From: an uncultured Microbacteriaceae bacterium
GTDB lineage: Bacteria > Actinomycetota > Actinomycetes > Actinomycetales > Microbacteriaceae
Direction: 5' to 3'
NCBI GenBank assembly: GCA_946481135.1
Contig: CAMLMQ010000135.1
Location: forward strand, 1-8,420
Length of the DNA: 8,420 nucleotides
Shown: positions 1 to 6,825 of the stretch, in pieces
How positions within the stretch are numbered: position 1 is the first letter of the stretch
Layout of the letters: each line of letters opens with the position of its first letter
The notes under the pieces: model-generated
What the model saw: the letters and a program-made list of their open reading frames with translations, nothing else
What the model was told of the DNA's origin: nothing
The model's database searches: none
Position numbers and translations under genes: made by a program

Positions 1-725
1 TCGATGCGGTCGAGGGCGCCGGCGACGGGATGCGCGGGGTCGGGGGCGCGGTCGGCGAGGGCCGTGCCGCGGGACCGCTCGACGGCGATGGCGGTGTGCA
101 GCAACACACGGTCGAGTCCGAACTCGTTGACCGCGTAGCCCTGATGCTCGAGCACGTCGATCACGTCGGTCTTGAATCCCGAGAGGTCGTCGATGCCGAA
201 CGACTCCTGTACGCGGCGGAGATCGACGAGGCCGTGCGCTTGCTCCTCGGAGAACAGGCGGCTCACCATCCGACGGTGTCCGGCATCCGGTCCGTCGATG
301 CGCACCGAGTCGCCGTCGCGCACGAGCTCCAAGCCCGACTCGCGCGCGAGCGCGCGCACCTGGCGCAGGTCGGCCTCGACCGTCGACGAGCTCACGTGCA
401 GGGCGTCGGCGAGCTCGTGCACGTCGAGTTCGGCCCCGGCGTGCGTGAGCCGCGTGACGAGGAACGTGATCCGCTCCCGTGGCGTGCCGGCGCGCTCGCC
501 CGCCCGGTCGCGGGAGACGAAGCGCGCGTGCGCGTCCCGGTTGAGCCGGTAGCCCTCGGGCGAGGAGAGGATGACGTCGAGGGGCGCCGCAGCCGCCTTC
601 ACCGCGGTCACGTAGCTGCGCACGGTGCGCGTCGAGACGCCGAGGTGCTCGGCGAGCTCGCTCGCCGGCGTCCACCCCGTCGCCCGCGACAGGTACGCCA
701 GCAGCATCGGTGACTTGTCGGCCAT
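1..725 (-). CDS. BglG/MtlR-family PRD-containing transcriptional regulator (3' part cut off by window edge)
   Basis: The first 241 residues of a leftward gene are visible; its C-terminal part lies outside the window. A winged HTH of the HTH_11 type spans about residues 5-60 (ASELAEHLGVSTRTVRSYV, then a wing EGYRLN). A second HTH spans about 85-145 (DVHELADALHVSSSTVEADL). From about 165 a PRD begins, with the signature LLHTAIAVERSR. H210 sits at the usual phosphorylatable PRD histidine. This order matches the BglG/MtlR/LicR family, usually about 600-700 aa with two PRDs and PTS EIIB/EIIA-like domains; those later domains cannot be checked here. Known family behaviour: phosphorylation by HPr or EII proteins controls activity. 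The gene is divergent from an EIIB-HPr-EI-mannitol operon, so regulation of that operon is the natural inference. The ATG at 723-725 is chosen because HTH homology starts just after it; a TTG five codons upstream (738-740) is possible. No strong ribosome-binding site is seen. Confidence 0.88.
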   Translation of the reverse strand, partial: MADKSPMLLAYLSRATGWTPASELAEHLGVSTRTVRSYVTAVKAAAAPLDVILSSPEGYRLNRDAHARFVSRDRAGERAGTPRERITFLVTRLTHAGAELDVHELADALHVSSSTVEADLRQVRALARESGLELVRDGDSVRIDGPDAGHRRMVSRLFSEEQAHGLVDLRRVQESFGIDDLSGFKTDVIDVLEHQGYAVNEFGLDRVLLHTAIAVERSRGTALADRAPDPAHPVAGALDRI

Positions 726-881
726 CTCGGGGCCACTCAACCATGGATCGCGGGGAGACGCGACGCCCGGCGCCGCCTTCCGCCCCTGCGGAAGGGAATC
801 TGGTTGAGGGTGACCGGGCTCGTTCGCGAAGGTGGAGGGGAACCACCGGCAGGCATCGCACAGGCATCGCGAGGAGGCGAC
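726..881. promoter_or_regulatory. Divergent regulatory region between the PRD regulator and the PTS/mannitol operon
   Basis: This 156-bp stretch separates two divergent genes and should hold the promoters for both, although no convincing -35/-10 pair stands out. It contains an inverted pair of an 8-mer (CTCAACCA at 736-743, TGGTTGAG at 801-808). It also contains a small hairpin (GGTGG 831-835, CCACC 843-847) and a tandem direct repeat CAGGCATCGC at 850-859 and 861-870. The downstream gene has a clear Shine-Dalgarno sequence, GAGGAGG, near 869-876. Operator roles for the repeats are inferred from position only. Confidence 0.55.
850..870 (+). repeat. Tandem 11-bp direct repeat just upstream of the EIIB-like gene
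   Basis: CAGGCATCGC occurs at 850-859 and again at 861-870, separated by a single base, giving an 11-bp period close to one helical turn. It ends directly before the ribosome-binding site of the EIIB-like gene. It could be a protein-binding site or a leader RNA element; neither role is shown by sequence alone. Confidence 0.6.
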
Positions 882-1205
882 ATGGCGACTCTCGCGCTCG
901 TGTGCGCCGCCGGTGTCTCGGGCACTTTCCTCGTGCGGCGCATCGCCCCGTCGCTGCCCGATGTCGAGTTCGTCGTCACCACCGAGCAGGGGCTCGACGA
1001 CGTGATCGCCGACGTGGATGCGGTGCTCCTCGCGGCGCAGCTCGCCGGGTCGCTCGACGCCATCCGCGCCCGCGTCGCCCCGAAGCCCGTGGAACTGCTG
1101 CCCGCCGTCGCGATGACGCCGGCCGGCAGCATCCTCGCCGTCGACGCGATCGACGGTCTTCTCCAGTCCCTCGCCGAACCCACCCCAAGGAGCACGGATG
1201 TCTGA
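882..1205 (+). CDS. Small orphan PTS EIIB-like protein (lactose/cellobiose-type fold)
   Basis: A 107-aa protein opening with a beta strand and a P-loop-like phosphocysteine motif, ALVCAAGVSGTFLV. C8 is in the place of the phosphorylated Cys of lactose/cellobiose-type EIIB domains, whose usual form is CxAGMST. The length matches a free-standing EIIB domain. No matching EIIC or EIIA lies in the window; the only permease here, mannitol EIICB, has its own EIIB. A function in transport is therefore unproven, and a regulatory or phosphate-relay role is possible. ATG at 882 is preferred over an in-frame TTG at 804 because GAGGAGG lies just upstream and the fold begins at once. The 3' end overlaps ptsH by 8 nt, so it is probably co-transcribed and translationally coupled with it. 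Family assignment is fairly sure; the role is not. Confidence 0.72.
   Translation: MATLALVCAAGVSGTFLVRRIAPSLPDVEFVVTTEQGLDDVIADVDAVLLAAQLAGSLDAIRARVAPKPVELLPAVAMTPAGSILAVDAIDGLLQSLAEPTPRSTDV
1187..1192 (+). promoter_or_regulatory. Shine-Dalgarno of ptsH inside the EIIB-like gene
   Basis: AAGGAG lies 5 nt before the ptsH ATG at 1198, inside the last codons of the EIIB-like gene. It supports the ATG start and a coupled, overlapping arrangement. Confidence 0.75.
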
Positions 1206-1461
1206 GCGCACCGTCGTCGTCGCGTCGAGTCACGGGCTGCACGCCCGTCCCGCCGCCCTGTTCACCCAGACCGCCGCGAAGGCCGGCACCGCGGTCACGA
1301 TCACCAAGGGCGGACGATCGGTCGACGCGACGAGCATCCTCGGAGTGATCTCCCTCGGCATCGACCACGGCGACGAAGTGCTGCTCACGGCGGACGGCGA
1401 GGGGGCCGACGAGGCGCTCGACGCGCTCGAGAAGCTGCTGCTCGAGGACCACGACGCGTGA
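1198..1461 (+). CDS. ptsH: Phosphocarrier protein HPr
   Basis: An 87-aa protein of normal HPr length. The active-site motif GLHARPA is at residues 13-19, with H15 as the residue phosphorylated by enzyme I. The Ser46 region is also present (TSILGVISLGI, S46), the position phosphorylated by HPr kinase in Firmicutes; many actinobacteria are thought to lack that kinase, so its use here is uncertain. HPr is cytosolic and passes phosphate from EI to EIIA domains, here most directly to MtlF. It overlaps the upstream EIIB-like gene by 8 nt, and its stop overlaps the ptsI start in a GTGA arrangement, so the three genes look like one translationally coupled unit. Confidence 0.97.
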   Translation: MSERTVVVASSHGLHARPAALFTQTAAKAGTAVTITKGGRSVDATSILGVISLGIDHGDEVLLTADGEGADEALDALEKLLLEDHDA

Positions 1462-3110
1462 CCGTGCTCACCGGCATCGGGGTCGGCCGCGGACTCGCGG
1501 TCGGCCCGGTGCTGCGCATGGCCGACCCGCTGCCCGAACCGCCGACGACGCCCAGCACCCTCGGCCCCGACGCCGAGAAGGAACGCGTCACGCACGCGCT
1601 CGCGGCGACGGGTGAGGACATCCGCACGCGTGCTGCGGCGGCCGGCGGCAAGGCGGGCGAGGTGCTCGAAGCCCAGGCGCTCATGATGGACGACCCGATG
1701 CTGCGCACCGAGGTCGACACCCGGATCGACTCCGGACAGACCGCCGAGCGGGCGGTGCACGAGGCGTTCGCCTTCTTCCGGGACCAGCTCGCCGCGATCG
1801 GCGGCTACCTGGGGGAGCGGGCGGCCGACCTCGACGACGTCTCGCGCCGTGCGGTCGCACGACTCCTCGGCGTGCCCGTGCCGTCGATCCCCGAGAGCGA
1901 CACCCCGTTCGTGCTCGTGGCGCGCGACCTCGCGCCCGCCGACACGGTGCTGCTCGATCCGGCCGTCGTGCGCGCCATCGTCACGGCCGAGGGCGGCGCC
2001 ACCTCGCACACCGCGATCCTCGCCGGTGAGAAGGGCCTGCCGGCGATCGTCGGCGTCGCCGGAGCGCTCGACCTCGCCGACGGCACGGTCGTGATCGTCG
2101 ACCCGACCGCCGGCGAGGTGGTGGTCGACCCCGCGGCGGATGCGGTGGCCGCCGCCGAGAGGCGCATCGCCGACCGCGCCGCCCGCGTGCACGTCGACGG
2201 TCCCGGTGCGCTCGCCGACGGCACCGCCATCCCTCTGCTCGCGAACCTCGGATCGGCGAAGGGCGTCGACGCCGCGGTCGCCGCGGGCGCAGAGGGGGTG
2301 GGCCTGTTCCGCACCGAGTTCCTCTTCCTCGACACCGACGTCGCGCCGAGCATTGCGCAGCAGACCGAGGCCTATTCGGCTGTGCTCGCGGGGTTCCCCG
2401 GGAAGAAGGTCGTCGTGCGCGCCCTCGACGCCGGCGCCGACAAGCCGCTCGCCTTCCTCAACGACGCCGAGGAGGAGAACCCCGCGCTCGGCCTGCGCGG
2501 CATCCGCTCACTCCGCGCGAGCGAAGGCATCCTGCGCGACCAGCTCACCGCGCTCGCCGCGGCGCAGGATGCGAACGATGCCGACGTGTGGGTCATGGCG
2601 CCGATGGTCGCGACCGTCGACGAGACGCGCTACTTCACCGGGCTCGCGAAGGAGCTCGGCCTGAAGACCGCGGGCGTCATGGTCGAGGTGCCGTCCGCGG
2701 CGCTGCTCGCCGACCGCATCCTCGCCGCCGCGGACTTCGCGTCGATCGGCACCAACGACCTCACCCAGTACACGATGGCGGCCGACCGCATGCTCGGCTC
2801 GGTGTCGGCGCTGCAGGACCCGTGGCATCCCGCGGTGCTGCGCCTCGTCGGCGAGGTCGGCGCGGCCGGTGCCGACCTCGGGAAGCCGGTCGGCGTCTGC
2901 GGTGAGGCCGCCGCCGACCCGAAACTCGCCGTCGTGCTCGTCGGCCTCGGCGTCACGACCCTGTCGATGTCGTCACCCGCGCTCGCCGACGTGCGCGACG
3001 AACTCGCCCTCTGGACGCTCGACGGCGCACGCGACGCCGCCCGAGCCGCGCTCGCCGCAGAGGACGCCTCCGGCGCCCGCCGCGCGGTCGAAGCGCTCAC
3101 CCCCGCGTAA
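1458..3110 (+). CDS. ptsI: PTS enzyme I (phosphoenolpyruvate-protein phosphotransferase)
   Basis: A 550-aa protein, slightly shorter than the roughly 575 aa of enteric EI. It autophosphorylates with PEP and hands phosphate to HPr in the cytosol. The N-terminal HPr-binding and phosphohistidine domain has the swivelling-domain motif GGATSHTAILAG, with active H184. The C-terminal PEP-binding TIM barrel has GVGLFRTEFLF (R285), R321, MVEVPSA (E410), GTNDLTQY (N433, D434) and the catalytic Cys loop PVGVCGEAAAD (C481). All expected catalytic residues are present. The start is GTG at 1458, overlapping the ptsH stop by 4 nt; the family motif GIGVGRGLAVGPV follows directly. The next gene, mtlA, begins 39 nt downstream, so EI sits inside a mannitol operon. 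Confidence 0.97.
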   Translation: MTVLTGIGVGRGLAVGPVLRMADPLPEPPTTPSTLGPDAEKERVTHALAATGEDIRTRAAAAGGKAGEVLEAQALMMDDPMLRTEVDTRIDSGQTAERAVHEAFAFFRDQLAAIGGYLGERAADLDDVSRRAVARLLGVPVPSIPESDTPFVLVARDLAPADTVLLDPAVVRAIVTAEGGATSHTAILAGEKGLPAIVGVAGALDLADGTVVIVDPTAGEVVVDPAADAVAAAERRIADRAARVHVDGPGALADGTAIPLLANLGSAKGVDAAVAAGAEGVGLFRTEFLFLDTDVAPSIAQQTEAYSAVLAGFPGKKVVVRALDAGADKPLAFLNDAEEENPALGLRGIRSLRASEGILRDQLTALAAAQDANDADVWVMAPMVATVDETRYFTGLAKELGLKTAGVMVEVPSAALLADRILAAADFASIGTNDLTQYTMAADRMLGSVSALQDPWHPAVLRLVGEVGAAGADLGKPVGVCGEAAADPKLAVVLVGLGVTTLSMSSPALADVRDELALWTLDGARDAARAALAAEDASGARRAVEALTPA

Positions 3111-3133
3111 CACCCGAACGCATCACCCACCTC

Positions 3134-3140
3134 AAAGGAG
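3134..3140 (+). promoter_or_regulatory. Strong Shine-Dalgarno of mtlA
   Basis: AAAGGAG is placed 9 nt before the ATG at 3150. It is the most canonical ribosome-binding site in the PTS cluster and fixes the mtlA start. The 39-nt ptsI-mtlA gap shows no terminator-like hairpin, consistent with read-through. Confidence 0.75.
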
Positions 3141-3149
3141 AAACAGCAC

Positions 3150-4679
3150 ATGACGACGACGTCAACGACCGCGCCCCCGTCGGGGCTGACGCGCACCCGA
3201 GTCGGGGTGCAACGCTTCGGCACCTTCCTGTCGGGCATGATCATGCCCAACATCGCGGCCTTCATCGCCTGGGGCCTCATCACGGCCCTCTTCATCCCCA
3301 CCGGCTGGGTCGGCTTCGAGGGCCCCGTCGAGGCCTGGCGCTGGGCAGGATCGCCGATCCTCGGCGGCGGTGAGTTCGAGGGCACCGAGTACCTCGGCCT
3401 CGTCGGCCCGATGATCACCTACCTGCTGCCCCTCCTCATCGGGTACACGGGTGGTCGGCTCGTCTACGACACCCGCGGCGGCGTCATCGGCGCCGTCGTG
3501 ACGATGGGAGTCATCATCGGTGCCGCCGGCACCCCGATGTTCCTCGGCGCGATGATCGTCGGCCCGCTCGCGGCGCTCATCCTCAAGCAGGTCGACAAGA
3601 TCTGGGCCGGCAAGGTCAAGCCGGGCTTCGAGATGCTCGTCGACAACTTCTCGTCGGGCATCCTCGGGTTCCTCCTCGCGATCGGCGCGTTCTTCGGAAT
3701 CGCCCCCGTCGTCGGCGGCATCGCCCGAGGGCTCGGCGGCGCGGTGGGCTGGCTCGTCGACAACCAACTCCTTCCCCTGGCGAGCATCATCGTCGAGCCG
3801 GCGAAGGTCCTGTTCCTCAACAACGCGATCAACCACGGCGTGTTCACGCCGCTCGGACTCGCGCAGTCGGAGGAGACGGGTCGCAGCCTCCTGTTCCTCG
3901 TCGAGGCGAACCCCGGCCCCGGCGCCGGCCTCCTGCTCGCGATCACCGTGTTCGGTGTCGGCGCGGCGCGGGCGACCGCGCCGGGTGCCCTCGTCATCCA
4001 GTTCCTCGGCGGCATCCACGAGGTGTACTTCCCGTACGTCCTCGCGAAGCCGATGCTCATCCTCGCGATGATCGCGGGCGGGGCGACGGGAGTGCTGACC
4101 AACGTCATCTTCCAGTCCGGGCTGGTCGGGCCCGCCTCGCCGGGATCGATCTTCGCCGTGCTCATCCAGACGGCGCCCGGAAGCCACCTCGGGGTGATCC
4201 TCTCGGTCATCCTCTCGGCTGCGGTGACGTTCCTCGTCGCGATGCTCATCCTCCTCGCGAGCCGCAAGCGCGACCTCGCGGCGGCGGACGAGGCGTTCGC
4301 CGCGGCGATCGCGCAGACCGAGGCGAACAAGGGCAAGAAGAGCGACGCGCTCGCCGGTCTCGCTGCCGCGGCCGGTGCGGGCACCATCTCGAGCATCGTG
4401 TTCGCGTGCGACGCGGGCATGGGCTCGAGCGCGATGGGCGCCACGGTGCTGCGCAAGAAGCTCAAGGATGCCGGCGTCACCGGGGTCACGGTCACCAACA
4501 AGGCGATCGCGAACCTCGACGGCAAGGAGGACCTGGTCATCACGCAGCGCGAGCTGACCGACCGGGCCAAGGGCAAGACGCCGAACGCGGTCCACGTCTC
4601 CGTGGACAACTTCATGAACAGCCCCGCCTACGACGAGGTCGCCGCCCTCGTCGCCGAGCAGAAGGCGTCGACGAAGTAA
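3150..4679 (+). CDS. mtlA: PTS mannitol-specific EIICB permease
   Basis: A 509-aa protein that imports mannitol through the membrane and phosphorylates it to mannitol 1-phosphate. The EIIC membrane domain covers about residues 20-370, with hydrophobic segments near 30-50, 82-100, 111-145, 170-192, 258-285, 302-322 and 347-370. Conserved EIIC motifs are LNNAINHG (223-230) and the sugar-site motif GGIHEVYFPYVL (287-298, E291). A charged, Ala/Lys-rich linker (about 371-412) leads to the EIIB domain (about 413-505), where IVFACDAGMGSSAMG carries the phosphorylated C420. No EIIA domain follows; unlike the three-domain E. coli MtlA, EIIA is encoded separately by mtlF. The protein is full length with all key residues. 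Confidence 0.96.
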   Translation: MTTTSTTAPPSGLTRTRVGVQRFGTFLSGMIMPNIAAFIAWGLITALFIPTGWVGFEGPVEAWRWAGSPILGGGEFEGTEYLGLVGPMITYLLPLLIGYTGGRLVYDTRGGVIGAVVTMGVIIGAAGTPMFLGAMIVGPLAALILKQVDKIWAGKVKPGFEMLVDNFSSGILGFLLAIGAFFGIAPVVGGIARGLGGAVGWLVDNQLLPLASIIVEPAKVLFLNNAINHGVFTPLGLAQSEETGRSLLFLVEANPGPGAGLLLAITVFGVGAARATAPGALVIQFLGGIHEVYFPYVLAKPMLILAMIAGGATGVLTNVIFQSGLVGPASPGSIFAVLIQTAPGSHLGVILSVILSAAVTFLVAMLILLASRKRDLAAADEAFAAAIAQTEANKGKKSDALAGLAAAAGAGTISSIVFACDAGMGSSAMGATVLRKKLKDAGVTGVTVTNKAIANLDGKEDLVITQRELTDRAKGKTPNAVHVSVDNFMNSPAYDEVAALVAEQKASTK

Positions 4680-4693
4680 TCGCGTAGCAGGAT

Positions 4694-4729
4694 AGGTGCG
4701 GGGCGGTGACCCGATCCCGCCCCGCACCT
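4694..4729 (+). other. Perfect 13-bp intercistronic hairpin between mtlA and mtlF
   Basis: AGGTGCGGGGCGG (4694-4706) pairs perfectly with CCGCCCCGCACCT (4717-4729) around a 10-nt loop, 15 nt after the mtlA stop and 34 nt before the mtlF start. There is no T-run after it, only a pyrimidine-rich CTCTCTCCCGCTCC. It may be an attenuating terminator, or a 3'-protecting structure that makes EI/HPr/mtlA mRNA levels differ from mtlF/mtlD. U-less hairpins are common as putative terminators in actinobacteria, so the choice is open. Confidence 0.8.
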
Positions 4730-4763
4730 CTCTCCCGCTCCACCACCCCGGGAAGGACCCCGA

Positions 4764-5198
4764 ATGACCGACGTGCTCGACCTCGACCGCATCAAGCTCT
4801 CGGGATCCGCCACCACCCGCGACGACGCCATCCGCGAAGTGGGGGCGCTCCTCGTCGACGGCGGCGCCGTCACCCAGGCGTACGCCGACGCGATGTTCGA
4901 CCGCGAGGCCGCCGTGTCCACCTACATGGGCAACCTGCTCGCCATCCCGCACGGCACCAACGAGGCGAAGGACGGCATCCTCTCCTCGGCTCTCGCGTTC
5001 GTGCGCTACGACGAGCCGATCGACTGGGACGGCCACCCGGTGCGCTTCGTCGTCGGCATCGCGGGCAAGGGCGACGACCACCTCGGCATCCTGTCGGGCA
5101 TCGCGATCGCGTTCAGCGACGAGAGCACCGTCGAGAAGCTGGGCGCCGCGGCGACGCCCCAGGAGATCGTCGACCTGATCGACCTCGACGACGCATGA
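4764..5198 (+). CDS. mtlF: PTS mannitol-specific EIIA
   Basis: A 144-aa single-domain EIIA of the fructose/mannitol class. The phosphorylation site is in [14 protein letters not shown], with H63 as the active histidine that accepts phosphate from HPr and gives it to C420 of the MtlA EIIB domain. The length fits a free EIIA(Mtl). The ATG at 4764 follows GGAAGGA (4751-4757). The stop overlaps the mtlD start as ATGA, so EIIA and the dehydrogenase should be translated together. Its cytosolic partner is the membrane EIICB encoded upstream, behind the intercistronic hairpin. Confidence 0.95.
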   Translation: MTDVLDLDRIKLSGSATTRDDAIREVGALLVDGGAVTQAYADAMFDREAAVSTYMGNLLAIPHGTNEAKDGILSSALAFVRYDEPIDWDGHPVRFVVGIAGKGDDHLGILSGIAIAFSDESTVEKLGAAATPQEIVDLIDLDDA

Positions 5199-6328
5199 TC
5201 GCCGTCCACTTCGGCGCCGGCAACATCGGTCGCGGCTTCATCGGCCTCCTGCTGCACGAGGCCGGCTACGAGGTGGTCTTCGCCGATGTGAACGCCACCC
5301 TCATCGGCGCTCTGCAGGCGGCGGACTCCTACCGCGTGATCGAGGCGGGGGAGGGAGGGGTCGAGAAGACCGTCACCGGCTTCCGCGCCATCGACTCGAA
5401 CGCCGACCCGGATGCGCTCGTCGCCGCGATCGCGGCCGCGGATGTCGTCACGACCGCCGTCGGGCCCAACGTGCTGCGGTTCGTCGCCCCGGCGATCGCG
5501 GCCGGCATCCTCGCGCGCCCCGCGTCGGCCGGCCCGCTCGCGGTCATGGCGTGCGAGAACGCGCTCGGGGCCACCGACCTGCTGCGCGCGGAGGTCGAGA
5601 AGCACGCGCCCGCCGAGTCGCTCGACGGCCGGGCCGTGTTCGCGAACACGGCCGTCGACCGCATCGTGCCCGAGCAGCCGACCGACTCGCTCGACGTCAC
5701 GGTCGAGCCGTACTGCGAATGGGCCGTCGAGTCGGTCGTGTTCGGGGGAGCCGTGCCCGACATCCCGGGCGCCCACTTCGTCCCGTCACTCGCGCCCTAC
5801 ATCGAGCGGAAGCTGTTCACGGTCAACACGGGTCACGCCGCGACCGCGTACCACGGGCGGCTCGCCGGACACGCGACGATCGCGGCGGCGCTCGCCGACC
5901 CCGACGTGCGCGCGAAGGTCGAGGCGGTGCTCGCCGAGACCTCCGAGTACCTCGTGGCGACGCACGACTTCGACGCGTCGGAGCAGTCGGCCTACCGCGC
6001 GACGACGCTCGAACGGTTCTCGAACCCCGCGATCGACGACTCCGTCGAGCGGGTCGGGCGTCAGCCGATCCGGAAGTTGTCCCGGCACGAGCGGTTCGTC
6101 GCGCCGGGGGCAGAGATCGCGGAGGCCGGGGGATCGGCGCTCGCGCTGCTCGGGGCGATGACGGCCGCGCTGCGGTTCGACGCGCCCGGTGACGACGAGG
6201 CGGTGCGGCTGCAGGGGATGTTGCGCGACGGCACCGACATCGTGCGCGACGTCATGGGTCTCACCTCCGACGATGCGCTCTACCCGGGCGCCGTCGAAGC
6301 CGTCGCCGCCGCACGCGCCGCCCTCTGA
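5195..6328 (+). CDS. mtlD: Mannitol-1-phosphate 5-dehydrogenase
   Basis: A 377-aa polyol-specific long-chain dehydrogenase, close to the usual 380 or so. It converts mannitol 1-phosphate and NAD+ to fructose 6-phosphate and NADH in the cytosol, feeding imported mannitol into glycolysis. The N-terminal Rossmann fold has [11 protein letters not shown] (residues 7-17), and D31 at the end of the second strand suits NAD(H). The catalytic-domain signature [18 protein letters not shown] (204-221) carries K206, N211 and H214. The start overlaps the mtlF stop by 4 nt. An apparent in-frame extension upstream, beginning at 4706, runs through mtlF in another frame and is not credible. It is the last gene of the mannitol operon. 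Confidence 0.96.
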   Translation: MIAVHFGAGNIGRGFIGLLLHEAGYEVVFADVNATLIGALQAADSYRVIEAGEGGVEKTVTGFRAIDSNADPDALVAAIAAADVVTTAVGPNVLRFVAPAIAAGILARPASAGPLAVMACENALGATDLLRAEVEKHAPAESLDGRAVFANTAVDRIVPEQPTDSLDVTVEPYCEWAVESVVFGGAVPDIPGAHFVPSLAPYIERKLFTVNTGHAATAYHGRLAGHATIAAALADPDVRAKVEAVLAETSEYLVATHDFDASEQSAYRATTLERFSNPAIDDSVERVGRQPIRKLSRHERFVAPGAEIAEAGGSALALLGAMTAALRFDAPGDDEAVRLQGMLRDGTDIVRDVMGLTSDDALYPGAVEAVAAARAAL

Positions 6329-6357
6329 CCCGTCGCGCCCGTCCTCTCGTCCGTCGC

Positions 6358-6424
6358 GTTGCTCCGCCCGATCGGAGTTGCTCCGCGGATCGACGGCGGA
6401 GCAGCGCGAAAGGTGCGGAGCAGC
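6358..6424. repeat. Four 10-bp repeats with exact 19-bp phasing, two direct and two inverted; possible mtlD terminator
   Basis: GTTGCTCCGC occurs at 6358-6367 and 6377-6386, and its near-complement GCGGAGCAGC at 6396-6405 and 6415-6424. All four copies start exactly 19 bp apart. The inner pair (6377-6386 with 6396-6405) forms a 10-bp stem, including one G-U pair, around a 9-nt loop. The outer pair can form a second stem outside it. It lies 29 bp after mtlD and may end transcription, though no T-run follows. The regular spacing could equally suit a protein-binding array or a mobile intergenic repeat. Confidence 0.75.
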
Positions 6425-6584
6425 CGCGGGGTGGGCGGGTGTTCGCGGAGGGTGAAGCACATCGACCGCCGCGAAGTGGCGCGACACGCCCGGATGGCGT
6501 AAGGTGGACCCTTGGTGCCTTGCGGCGGTTCACCCCTGCCTGCGCACCACAATCCCCGCAGATCAGCAGAGCATTAGTAGAGGT
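6425..6584 (+). promoter_or_regulatory. Promoter and leader region of infA
   Basis: No gene is seen here. A -10-like TAAGGT at 6500-6505 fits the actinobacterial TANNNT form; no good -35 is visible 16-18 nt upstream. If used, transcription would begin near 6511 and give a leader of about 70 nt. The leader ends in a purine-rich AGAGG (6579-6583) only 1 nt before the infA ATG, unusually close for a Shine-Dalgarno. The promoter call rests on the -10 match and its position ahead of a highly expressed cluster. Confidence 0.4.
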
Positions 6585-6806
6585 ATGGCGAAAAAGGACG
6601 GCGTGATCGAGCTCGAGGGCTCGGTGCTGGAGGCACTCCCGAACGCGATGTTCCGGGTGGAGCTCACGAACGGGCACAAGGTGCTCGCTCACATCTCCGG
6701 CAAGATGCGCCAGAACTACATCCGGATCCTTCCGGAGGACCGCGTGGTCGTCGAGCTCAGCCCGTACGACCTCACCCGCGGCCGCATCGTCTACCGCTAC
6801 AAGTAA
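6585..6806 (+). CDS. infA: Translation initiation factor IF-1
   Basis: A 73-aa, full-length IF1. It is a single S1/OB-fold domain that binds the ribosomal A site on the 30S subunit and works with IF2 and IF3 during initiation. It begins [20 protein letters not shown], with the OB-fold motif [20 protein letters not shown] (23-42) and the C-terminal strand [16 protein letters not shown] typical of the family. The ATG at 6585 is fixed by this conserved N-terminus. An in-frame GTG at 6504 would add 27 unrelated residues and overlaps the proposed -10 box. It is followed by rpmJ after a 64-nt structured spacer, the usual bacterial neighbour. Confidence 0.97.
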   Translation: MAKKDGVIELEGSVLEALPNAMFRVELTNGHKVLAHISGKMRQNYIRILPEDRVVVELSPYDLTRGRIVYRYK

Positions 6807-6825
6807 GTCTGCTGAGAAGTAACGA

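Noticed and set aside
30..713. Plus-strand open frames over the regulator gene
   Set aside because: They are antisense shadows with low-complexity, Arg-rich products; the minus strand encodes clear HTH and PRD motifs.
804..881. TTG-initiated N-terminal extension of the EIIB-like gene
   Set aside because: The added residues have no family similarity, and a strong GAGGAGG lies right before the ATG at 882.
710..1348. A 212-codon plus-strand frame across the EIIB-like gene and ptsH
   Set aside because: It is an Arg/Pro/Ser-rich frame-shifted reading of two genes with clear PTS motifs.
3162..5081. A 639-codon open frame on the minus strand across mtlA and the 5' part of mtlF
   Set aside because: It is composed almost entirely of Arg/Asp/Glu/His/Val with no recognisable domain, as expected of the antisense of a GC-rich gene; mtlA on the plus strand has every family motif.
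4706..6328. A longer form of mtlD starting about 490 nt upstream
   Set aside because: The extra part is an Arg-rich out-of-frame reading of mtlF. The Rossmann motif begins right after the ATG at 5195, which overlaps the mtlF stop.
6358..6424. CRISPR-like array
   Set aside because: Units are only 10 bp, spacers 9 bp, orientation switches halfway, and no cas gene is nearby.
6433..6491. Imperfect inverted repeat (GGGCGGGTGTTCGCG against CGCGACACGCCC)
   Set aside because: Pairing needs indels in both arms over a long loop; this is within what a GC-rich spacer gives by chance.
6504..6584. GTG-initiated extension of infA by 27 residues
   Set aside because: IF1 starts with MAKKDG in the family, and the GTG overlaps the likely -10 box.
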